Part shown: positions 7,172 through 13,046 of the stretch, piece after piece
Numbering within the stretch: position 1 is the stretch's first letter
How the letters are laid out: each line of letters starts with the position of its first letter
Origin: Thermodesulfovibrionales bacterium
GTDB taxonomy: Bacteria > Nitrospirota > Thermodesulfovibrionia > Thermodesulfovibrionales > SM23-35
DNA length: 13,420 nt
Assembly: GCA_022865525.1 (NCBI GenBank)
Contig: JALHSV010000440.1
Span: forward strand, 1 to 13,420
Reading direction: 5' to 3'
The notes under the pieces: model-generated
Database searches by the model: none
Seen by the model: the letters and a program-made list of their open reading frames with translations, nothing else
What the model was told of the DNA's origin: nothing
Made by a program: the position numbers and the translations under genes

Positions 7172-7213
7172 AAGGGGGGAGCTTTGGAAATCCTAATGGG
7201 TTTAAATTAGCAT
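7133..7213 (-). ncRNA. Putative C-rich small regulatory RNA
   Basis: Between the regulator stop (7260) and the GTPase start (7057) the minus strand has a complete small transcription unit. A promoter TTTACA-17-TATATT (7248-7220) is followed about 80 bases later by a strong intrinsic terminator. No plausible open frame lies between, apart from ATG CTA ATT TAA at the very start. Just before the terminator stem is CTCCCCCC (7181-7174), likely single-stranded. C-rich stretches next to a terminator hairpin are known in several bacterial small RNAs that block Shine-Dalgarno sequences. It would pair over 9 bases with AGGGGGGAG before the CopG-like gene (844-852). A perfect palindrome (7207-7220) sits at the predicted start site. 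The alternative is simply a long 3' UTR of the regulator. Confidence 0.42.
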
Positions 7214-7220
7214 ATGCTAA
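7207..7220. promoter_or_regulatory. Putative operator, site A: perfect 14-bp palindrome
   Basis: TTAGCATATGCTAA reads the same on both strands. It begins immediately after the TATATT -10 box of the putative small RNA and covers its predicted start site, the same place the related motif takes at comM. The adjacent gene encodes an XRE-type regulator, the natural candidate to bind it. Confidence 0.5.
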
Positions 7221-7248
7221 ATATAAAGTCAAGAGGAAATTGTGTAAA
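7220..7248 (-). promoter_or_regulatory. Promoter of the putative small RNA
   Basis: Minus strand TTTACA (7248-7243), spacer of exactly 17 bases, then TATATT (7225-7220). Each box matches the sigma-70 consensus at five of six positions. A second reading, TTGACT (7232-7227) with TAATTT 17 bases on, is possible and would place the palindrome inside the spacer. Confidence 0.5.
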
Positions 7249-7259
7249 TAGGGAAAAGG

Positions 7260-7865
7260 TTATAACTTTTTGAGACAGAGGCTTATCTTGTACGATTTCA
7301 GTTCTTCTTTATTTTTTTCTGTAAAAATAATGGGGTCCTCTTTGTCACCTGCGAGTATGGTCATCGTATCTTTGATAATATATTTCCTGATCGAAAAACC
7401 ATGGGGAGAACGAAGCAGAACTGTATTGCCATTCATAATATCTTTGCTTGGTTCGACCAGTATGAGATCGCACATCTCCAGTCCGCAACATGACAAAAGC
7501 CCCTTCGGTGTTATATAAAAAGCATAGGGATCATCTGTTGTCGCGTACTCATATGCATTTGCAATGAGTACAGGATAGGCTAAATCGACCCAGTCAGACC
7601 ATTCATGAATTTTGGCCTCATCCACAATCGGTATTTTTCTCGGGATTTTCGTTGTCGTGGGGAGGTCTGACTCTATCATCAGAAGACTTTCCGGAGGTAC
7701 TTCGAGTGCTTTGGACAGTTTGAGCAACGTTTCCCGACCAGGCCTTCTAATGCCGGTAAGCAACTGACTGACATAAGCACAGCTAACTCCCATTCTCTGG
7801 GCGAGCGTTATAGCCTTTACACCCTGCGCCTTCATGATTTTCCTGAGTTCCTCACCGAATGTCAT
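7260..7865 (-). CDS. XRE-family regulator with S24/LexA-like C-terminal domain, apparently non-cleaving
   Basis: A 201-residue protein. Residues 4-60 form a Cro/CI-type helix-turn-helix (ITLAQRMGVSCAYVSQLLTGIRRPG at 19-43). Residues about 112-182 resemble the LexA/CI peptidase S24 fold (DDPYAFYITPKGLLSCCGLEMCDLILVEPS, then NTVLLRSPHGFSIRKYIIKDTMTILAGDKEDP). Aligned with LexA, the catalytic Ser position of G-D-S-M falls on Leu123 or Leu124 and the Lys position on Arg160, so self-cleavage appears lost; Ser125 and Lys161 are near by, and an alignment shift cannot be excluded. The domain probably serves for dimerisation or ligand sensing. It has its own promoter, overlapped by a motif shared with sites near comM and the putative small RNA, suggesting autoregulation. 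It follows dgt by 68 bases. Confidence 0.8.
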   Translation of the reverse strand: MTFGEELRKIMKAQGVKAITLAQRMGVSCAYVSQLLTGIRRPGRETLLKLSKALEVPPESLLMIESDLPTTTKIPRKIPIVDEAKIHEWSDWVDLAYPVLIANAYEYATTDDPYAFYITPKGLLSCCGLEMCDLILVEPSKDIMNGNTVLLRSPHGFSIRKYIIKDTMTILAGDKEDPIIFTEKNKEELKSYKISLCLKKL

Positions 7866-7873
7866 ACGTTGCT

Positions 7874-7879
7874 ATTATA
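7874..7879 (-). promoter_or_regulatory. -10 box of the regulator gene, apparently leaderless
   Basis: A perfect TATAAT on the minus strand, 8 bases before the ATG, the same spacing as at comM. No Shine-Dalgarno is visible. The -35 position (16-18 bases upstream) falls inside the CATATGCTTAAATT motif and matches the consensus poorly. Confidence 0.5.
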
Positions 7880-7892
7880 ATATATCTTTCAG

Positions 7893-7910
7893 AATTTAAG
7901 CATATGATAA
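7893..7910. promoter_or_regulatory. Putative operator, site B (regulator promoter)
   Basis: On the minus strand TTATCATATGCTTAAATT. Its last 14 bases equal the comM site C, and its core resembles the palindrome at 7207-7220. It covers the -35 region of the regulator gene, the usual position for an autorepressor. Confidence 0.45.
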
Positions 7911-7933
7911 GTAAGACAGATACCTGAAGCGCG

Positions 7934-8971
7934 TTATATGACTGTCCACTGCTGCGGGAGGAAAAGCCTCTCATAGGTCATAAGCGCAAATCGATCCGTC
8001 ATCCCGGCAATGAAGTCACATACCATGCGGTGCTTGTTGAGTTTTTCTTCCTTCGGAATGTCTACGAACACCTCTTCCATATGTTCGAGATAATAAGCAT
8101 ATAAATCACGAAGAATCTTTTGAGCCTTTTTAAACTCTCTGATTATCTTGTCGCTTTCGTATACCCGTTTATAGAGAAAATCCCTGAGCATTGTCGTGGA
8201 TGCCAAAATAGCGCCGCTCATCAGGATTGTCTCAAGGTCAAGCAGGGCAGACTGATAGATCACATCCTTTACCATCGTATCTATCCTTTTCGCATGCGTA
8301 TCACCAAGAGTTTTGATAATGTTCTTCGGGATATCCGATCTCTTCATGACCCCGGCTCTCAGTGCATCGTCAAGGTCATGATTAACATATGCGATAATGT
8401 CAGAAACGCGGACCACCTGTCCTTCAAAAGTATCTGCCCTATCAGCTTTTGTCTCAGGGATTATCAGGCCTTTGCCTTTTGAATGCTTCAGAATACCGTT
8501 TCTCACTTCATAGGTAAGATTCAGGCCTTCACCATCTTTTTCGAGAAAATCAACAACTCTGAGACTCTGTTTATAATGGTCAAACCCGCCGGGATGTATT
8601 TCCCGCAAGATGTCCTCTCCTGCATGACCGAACGGCGTATGGCCGAGGTCGTGTCCAAGCGCAATCGCTTCTGTCAGGTCTTCATTCAAGCGCAATGCCT
8701 TTGCTATTGTCCGTGCGATTTGCGATACCTCAAGCACATGGGTGAGGCGTGTCCTATAGTGGTCGCCTTTCGGTGCAAGGAAAACCTGTGTTTTATGCTT
8801 GAGCCGTCTGAATGCTTTTGAATGAATAATCCTGTCCCTGTCCCGCTGAAAGCATGTCCGAATCTCCCCTTCCTTCTCAGGCTTCGATCTCCCCCTGCTC
8901 TGTGAACTCAGACATGCCTTCGGATGAAGGATTTTTCTTTCGATCTCTTCTGTCTGCTCGCGAATAGTCAT
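7934..8971 (-). CDS. dgt: dGTP triphosphohydrolase-like HD-domain protein
   Basis: A 345-residue HD-superfamily phosphohydrolase. The metal site is complete: H78 in RTRLTHVLEV, H107-D108 in GHDLGHTPFGH (106-116), and D191 in RVSDIIAYVNHDLDDA. The N-terminal signature RDRDRIIHSKAFRRLKHKTQVF (43-64) is typical of dGTPase-like proteins. Known: these enzymes hydrolyse dNTPs to the deoxynucleoside and triphosphate, often with allosteric dNTP activation; the substrate of the shorter bacterial subgroup, to which this length fits, is not always dGTP. The gene starts 36 bases after serS on the same strand and is probably part of a DUF167-serS-dgt operon. There is no clear Shine-Dalgarno before the ATG. 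A role in nucleotide pool balance is inferred. Confidence 0.9.
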   Translation of the reverse strand: MTIREQTEEIERKILHPKACLSSQSRGRSKPEKEGEIRTCFQRDRDRIIHSKAFRRLKHKTQVFLAPKGDHYRTRLTHVLEVSQIARTIAKALRLNEDLTEAIALGHDLGHTPFGHAGEDILREIHPGGFDHYKQSLRVVDFLEKDGEGLNLTYEVRNGILKHSKGKGLIIPETKADRADTFEGQVVRVSDIIAYVNHDLDDALRAGVMKRSDIPKNIIKTLGDTHAKRIDTMVKDVIYQSALLDLETILMSGAILASTTMLRDFLYKRVYESDKIIREFKKAQKILRDLYAYYLEHMEEVFVDIPKEEKLNKHRMVCDFIAGMTDRFALMTYERLFLPQQWTVI

Positions 8972-9007
8972 TATGTTAAAAAGGGTTCAAGTGCACTAAT
9001 GCAAAAA

Positions 9008-10273
9008 TTATTTTATTACCTCCATGCCCATATACGTTCTCAGAGCATCCGGCACAACCACGCTCCCGTCTTTCTGCTGGTAGTTCTCAAGGATCGCAAC
9101 AAGAGTACGCCCGATTGCGAGGCTTGAGCCGTTCAGGGTATGAACAAACTCCGTTCCCTTCTTTCCTTCTCTCCTGAACCGTATATTTGCTCTCCGCGCC
9201 TGAAAATCAATAAAATTCGAACAGGAAGAGATTTCCCTGTATTTCTGCTGACCGGGAAGCCATACCTCGAGGTCATAGGTTTTTGAGGCGGCAAAGCCGA
9301 TATCACCGGTGCAGAGTGCGACAACTCTATAAGGGAGTCCCAATTTCTGCAGGATATCCTCGGCGGCGTTTGTTAAAGATTCTAATTCATGATACGAATC
9401 TTCAGGCCTGACGAATTTCACGAGCTCCACCTTGTTGAACTGATGCTGTCTGATCAGGCCCCTTACATCTTTCCCATATGAGCCTGCTTCACGTCTGAAA
9501 CACGGCGTATAAGCGGTATAGGAAATCGGAAGCTCTTTTTCCTGCAGGATCTCATTCCTGTGAATATTTGTTACCGGCACTTCTGCTGTTGGTATGAGAT
9601 AGAACTCGGGGTCGGAGATTTTGAAAAGCTCCATTTCAAATTTCGGTAATTGTCCTGTACCCCTCATACTCTCTTTATTCACGATGATCGGAGGAAATAC
9701 CTCTGTATATCCTTTTGCTGTATTCAGATCCAGCATGAAGTTCATCAGCGCCCGCTCGAGTTTCGCGCCGGCACCCTTTGTAAGAGAAAACCGCGCGCCT
9801 GCGATCTTTGATGCCCTGTCAAAGTCAAGAATATCGAGAATTGCACCGATATCCCAGTGATTCAATGGTTCAAAATCAAACTGTCTCGGCTCCCCCCATC
9901 TTCTTATCTCCACATTCCCGGTCTCGTCTTTCCCGACAGGAACCGAATGATGGGGGACATTGGGCATATTCAGCAAAAATTCATTGGTATTCTCTTCCAG
10001 CATTTTCAATTGAGCATCAAACGCTTTGATCTTATCCGACACCAGTTTCATTTCGTCAATCAGGTTTGATGCATCCTGCTTTTGAATCCTCAATCTTCCG
10101 ATTTCTTCAGAAACAACGTTCCTCCGGTTTCTCAGTTCTTCAGCTTCTTTCAGGAGAGAGCGTCTTTGTTCTTCAAATTTCAGGAACTCGTCAAGGGAGA
10201 GAGCGTAATTTCTGTTTCTCAGAGATTCTTTTATGATCTCAATATTCTCTCGCACAAACTTTGAGTCAAGCAT
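9008..10273 (-). CDS. serS: Serine--tRNA ligase
   Basis: A 421-residue class II aminoacyl-tRNA synthetase that charges tRNA-Ser with serine in the cytosol. Residues about 28-100 form the antiparallel coiled-coil arm that reads the tRNA long variable arm (LKFEEQRRSLLKEAEELRNRR and following). The catalytic core has motif 1 around GYTEVFPP (188-195), the serine-binding TAE (229-231), motif 2 FRREAGSYGKDVRGLIR (259-275; R260, E262) and motif 3 NGSSLAIGRTLVAILEN (381-397; R389). Length is normal and no residue seems lost. A strong Shine-Dalgarno AAAGGAGG lies about 7-8 bases before the ATG. It follows the DUF167 gene by 46 bases and precedes dgt by 36, so it is probably mid-operon. Confidence 0.97.
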   Translation of the reverse strand: MLDSKFVRENIEIIKESLRNRNYALSLDEFLKFEEQRRSLLKEAEELRNRRNVVSEEIGRLRIQKQDASNLIDEMKLVSDKIKAFDAQLKMLEENTNEFLLNMPNVPHHSVPVGKDETGNVEIRRWGEPRQFDFEPLNHWDIGAILDILDFDRASKIAGARFSLTKGAGAKLERALMNFMLDLNTAKGYTEVFPPIIVNKESMRGTGQLPKFEMELFKISDPEFYLIPTAEVPVTNIHRNEILQEKELPISYTAYTPCFRREAGSYGKDVRGLIRQHQFNKVELVKFVRPEDSYHELESLTNAAEDILQKLGLPYRVVALCTGDIGFAASKTYDLEVWLPGQQKYREISSCSNFIDFQARRANIRFRREGKKGTEFVHTLNGSSLAIGRTLVAILENYQQKDGSVVVPDALRTYMGMEVIK

Positions 10274-10319
10274 CTATGCTCCTCCTTTCACAATGACCTG
10301 CTCCCTCTTCAGGATGAAG

Positions 10320-10589
10320 TCAGGGAATTGCATCTATCCCTTCTATCTCAACGATTTTATCTTTTGATGAATGCCCTCTGATGATTTTTATGGCAGTTTT
10401 TTTTACTTGAAACTCCTCTGCAAGAATCTCTGCGAGTTCATCATTTGCTGCTCCTCCAACCGGTGGTGCATGTACTTTTACTTTCAGGGCATCACCGATT
10501 GTCCCCGATATCCCTTTTCTCGAAGACCTTGGCTCTACTTTTACCCGAAAGGATATCCCTTTCTTCGTCTTCCTGAATGGTATATCCAT
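10320..10589 (-). CDS. DUF167/YggU family protein
   Basis: An 89-residue protein with the DUF167 pattern: ISFRVKVEPRSSRKGISG (12-29), LKVKVHAPPVGGAANDELAEILAEEF (35-60) and KIIRGHSSKDKIVEI (68-82). Known: the fold is solved for YggU-like members, but the function is unknown; they are small, basic and soluble. It is the first gene of the probable DUF167-serS-dgt operon. Upstream (10590-10619) is an imperfect inverted repeat that may hold its promoter or an operator, beyond which a 14-bp hairpin separates it from the previous transcription unit. No clear Shine-Dalgarno is seen before the ATG. Confidence 0.9.
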   Translation of the reverse strand: MDIPFRKTKKGISFRVKVEPRSSRKGISGTIGDALKVKVHAPPVGGAANDELAEILAEEFQVKKTAIKIIRGHSSKDKIVEIEGIDAIP

Positions 10590-10595
10590 AAGGCA

Positions 10596-10618
10596 CTTAA
10601 TGTTAACATAACGTTAAG
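10596..10618. promoter_or_regulatory. Imperfect palindrome upstream of the DUF167-serS-dgt operon
   Basis: CACTTAATGTTAACATAACGTTAAG region: arm CTTAATGTT is inverted as AACGTTAAG with one mismatch and a short centre. It lies 7 bases before the DUF167 start codon on the minus strand, where it could be an operator or part of an A/T-rich promoter; no clear -10/-35 pair could be fixed. Confidence 0.3.
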
Positions 10619-10649
10619 ATACCCTGCGGTCTCTGCCGCAGGGTATCTT
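10616..10649 (-). terminator. Strong hairpin ending the DUF255 gene unit
   Basis: AAGATACCCTGCGG (10616-10629) is a perfect 14-base inverted match to CCGCAGGGTATCTT (10636-10649), with a 6-base loop. It lies 14 bases past the stop of the DUF255 gene on the minus strand. Downstream bases are TTAACGTTAA rather than a full T-run, so termination may be partial, or the hairpin may protect the 3' end. Confidence 0.6.
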
Positions 10650-10663
10650 CATTACCATGAGAA

Positions 10664-12634
10664 CTATCCTGGTTCAATCTTCAGGTGTTTTCTGAAAAAA
10701 TCCTGAAAGCCCTCAGGACTTTTGAGAGGCTCATAACAGACTTCCCTGAGACATGGAATAATACATCCCTTATCTGCTTGATATACATAGCTCACATACG
10801 GATACGACAGAGAGCGTGCCGCTTCAGCAAGGGCATGCGTTGGTGTTGTCTGCACAGTAAGCTTGAGCATATGAAAATATGCATCCATGGCACAGAAATA
10901 GTATCCTGCGTGAATGCCAATATCTTTGGTCTGGGGAGAGAAAATTTTCAATGACATTTCCGCAAACCGGTCATATTTCTTTTCTCCGGTTATGCAATAC
11001 AGTTTCTGCAGGAGGAGAATGCCGACCGCGTTTGCTGAGGGATGAGGGATATCTTCAATTCCTTTGAGCCTTATGCCGAGTACCTCACCGTCTGTATCAA
11101 AGAACCCTCCCTCATCCTTATCCCAAAATTTCTCTACACACAAGTCCGTCAGATTTACTGCATGATTCGCATAATAGGCATCTCCTGTTACTTCATAGGC
11201 ACTGATCAGTGCCTCAATAAGGTAAATATAGTCATCCAGGAGCGCTTTTACCTGCCCTGTATGAAAAAGCTCATTATCCACATTATGCTCTTGTAATATC
11301 CTTTGGAGGCTCTTCATGGCAAATTCTTTCAGACTGCTATCCTTCAATACTTTAAAAGCCTTGAGAAAAGAAGTAATCACTAATCCGTTCAAAGACGTAT
11401 ACAATGTTGTGTCGATAAAAGGTGATACCCGTTTATTTCTTTCCTTGAGGAGCTTCTTCTTCCCGGAGTTTATCCTGTCAGCGACGGTCTGTTGATCTAT
11501 TCCAAGGTTTTTGGCAATTGCTCCTGGTTCCGTTGAAATAAAGAGGACTTTCTTTGATTTGTCATGATGCATGGAACCCCGGTCATGCAGGAGATGAAGA
11601 GTCAAAACCTGATATTCTTCCTGGTTCAATACATTCCTGAAATCTGTTTCCGTCCAGGTGAAATATCCCCCTTCATCCTCCGGCGTAACATCCGCATCCT
11701 GACTGGCATAAAATCCACCTTCAGGATCAGAAAGGGTGTCTGTCAAAAAATGGATAATTCCCCGGGCAACATCTTTGAAATACTCATTGCTGAAGATGCT
11801 GAATGCATCAAGATAATTTCTGAGAAGCCAGGCATTGTCATCAGCCATCTTTTCAAAGTGCGGTACAATCCACGCCTCGTCAACAGAATACCGGTGGAAT
11901 CCGCCTCCGAGCTGGTCATGGAATCCACCTTTTGCCATTGATTCAAGTGTCTTGTTGATCGCATACCCAAAGGAATGCATCCGCTGAAGGTAGTATCTGT
12001 TCATCAGAAGCTGGATAGCGCCAGGCATTGGAAATTTTGGAGCAGATCCAAAACCGCCATGTGTTGTATCGAACTGTGAAAGGATTTTGATGACAGCGTC
12101 CTGTACGGCGGCCTCTTGTATATCCCCTTCTGTAAAGGATTTTTGTTTGAGTGAATCTGTCAGTTTTTGGCTGTATTCAGCAACGAGATCCCTTTTTGAT
12201 GAAAAAAAATCAGCCACTGACTTTAAAACCTTTTTAAATCCCGGCCTTCCAAGGCTATCATCAGGGGGGAAATATGTCCCACCGAAGAAAGGCTTTTTCT
12301 CCGGCGTCAGAAATACGCTGAGGGGCCAGCCTCCGCCAAAGCCCATAGCAGACACAGCATTCTGGTATCTCCTGTCGATATCAGGTCTTTCATCCCTGTC
12401 AAGCTTAATACTTATAAAATGTTCATTGAGGAGTTCTGCTATCTCTTCATCTTCGAAGCATTCCTTTGCCATGACATGGCACCAGTGACACCAGATAGCG
12501 CCGGAACTAAGAAATACGGGCTTATCTTGCTCCCTCGCTTTATCAAATGCACGATCAGACCAGGGATACCAAGCGATCTTCTGACTGGCGGCATGTCTCA
12601 GATATGGTGATTTTTCTTTTGCTAACCGGTTCAT
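10664..12634 (-). CDS. DUF255 thioredoxin-fold protein (YyaL/SSP411 family)
   Basis: From the start chosen here the protein has 656 residues, near the family norm. The N-terminal DUF255 thioredoxin-like domain (about 1-165) starts with the family opening NRLAKEKSPYLRHA and carries C49-H-W-C52 in IWCHWCHVMAKECFED, then GFGGGWPLSVFLTPEKKPFFGGTYFPP. The rest (about 190-656) is the alpha-barrel part resembling six-hairpin glycosidase/epimerase folds, with GGFHDQLGGGFHRYSVD and VPHFEKM. Known: bacterial YyaL and mammalian SPATA20 belong here; no firm biochemical role is established. No signal peptide is seen, so it is cytoplasmic. I prefer ATG 12634 over the upstream TTG at 12703, because the family motif begins right there and the TTG would overlap the preceding 84-residue gene. 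That gene ends 37 bases upstream, suggesting co-transcription. Confidence 0.9.
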   Translation of the reverse strand: MNRLAKEKSPYLRHAASQKIAWYPWSDRAFDKAREQDKPVFLSSGAIWCHWCHVMAKECFEDEEIAELLNEHFISIKLDRDERPDIDRRYQNAVSAMGFGGGWPLSVFLTPEKKPFFGGTYFPPDDSLGRPGFKKVLKSVADFFSSKRDLVAEYSQKLTDSLKQKSFTEGDIQEAAVQDAVIKILSQFDTTHGGFGSAPKFPMPGAIQLLMNRYYLQRMHSFGYAINKTLESMAKGGFHDQLGGGFHRYSVDEAWIVPHFEKMADDNAWLLRNYLDAFSIFSNEYFKDVARGIIHFLTDTLSDPEGGFYASQDADVTPEDEGGYFTWTETDFRNVLNQEEYQVLTLHLLHDRGSMHHDKSKKVLFISTEPGAIAKNLGIDQQTVADRINSGKKKLLKERNKRVSPFIDTTLYTSLNGLVITSFLKAFKVLKDSSLKEFAMKSLQRILQEHNVDNELFHTGQVKALLDDYIYLIEALISAYEVTGDAYYANHAVNLTDLCVEKFWDKDEGGFFDTDGEVLGIRLKGIEDIPHPSANAVGILLLQKLYCITGEKKYDRFAEMSLKIFSPQTKDIGIHAGYYFCAMDAYFHMLKLTVQTTPTHALAEAARSLSYPYVSYVYQADKGCIIPCLREVCYEPLKSPEGFQDFFRKHLKIEPG

Positions 12635-12671
12635 CGGAAAATTTTTAGAATAATCTGTACAGGACGTATTT

Positions 12672-12926
12672 TTATGTATCTTTTTTAAATCCTGACTGAA
12701 CAAGCCTTATTCGTCTTGCAAGCTCCCTCAGGGCATCGGCAAGATCCATGCCCTGATCCATTAATTCTCTCACTACTTCTGCTTTGGAGAGCTCGTTGAT
12801 TATCTTTTCACTTGTCTCATCCGTAAGACATATGTTTTTCCCTATCTCTATTTGCTGTGTAATACAGCCTTCTATTTGTTCAGGAGCATATTTCTTCGCG
12901 ATTTCCCGTATATGCTTTATGTCCAT
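12672..12926 (-). CDS. Small uncharacterised conserved-looking protein
   Basis: An 84-residue, mostly helical, soluble protein: IREIAKKYAPEQIEGCITQQ (5-24), KNICLTDETSEKIINELSKAEVVRELMDQGM (30-60), LADALRELARRIRLVQ (62-77). I know no functional assignment; it reads like small hypothetical proteins of sulfate-reducer and Nitrospirota-type genomes, from memory only. Two Cys (C21, C33) could bind metal or be redox active, which would fit the neighbouring thioredoxin-fold gene, but that is speculation. A purine-rich AAAGGA lies about 11 bases before the ATG. Regular amphipathic periodicity, the start signal and tight spacing to the next gene support it as real. Divergent from the adenosyltransferase gene. 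Confidence 0.7.
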   Translation of the reverse strand: MDIKHIREIAKKYAPEQIEGCITQQIEIGKNICLTDETSEKIINELSKAEVVRELMDQGMDLADALRELARRIRLVQSGFKKDT

Positions 12927-12982
12927 TTTTGATAATATCCTTTACAATAGACGGTACAGAAAGACAGGGATCTGAAACAGCA

Positions 12983-13009
12983 TTGAATATTCTTCCTTCA
13001 TATTATAAA
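12983..13009 (+). promoter_or_regulatory. Weak candidate promoter of the adenosyltransferase gene
   Basis: TTGAAT (12983-12988) and TATAAA (13004-13009) are separated by 15 bases, shorter than optimal. It is the best sigma-70-like pair in the 120-base gap between the divergent genes. I see no cobalamin riboswitch features there. Confidence 0.25.
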
Positions 13010-13046
13010 AAAGTGCTGATAAATGCAAAAAGCGAACGCGTAATGT

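Noticed and set aside
8120..8821. Plus-strand open frames opposite dgt
   Set aside because: Shadows of the HD-domain gene, without family resemblance.
10866..10880. A further GCATATG (AGCATATGAAAATATGC) inside the DUF255 gene
   Set aside because: It lies in coding sequence, lacks the flanking CTTAAAT or CTAA, and a 7-base core is expected once or twice by chance in this window.
12635..12703. TTG start adding 23 residues to the DUF255 protein
   Set aside because: It overlaps the 84-residue gene and the extra residues precede the conserved NRLAKEKSPYL opening of the family.
12927..13046. Possible cobalamin riboswitch ahead of the adenosyltransferase
   Set aside because: The gap is only 120 bases and I see no B12-box-like sequence or multi-stem architecture.
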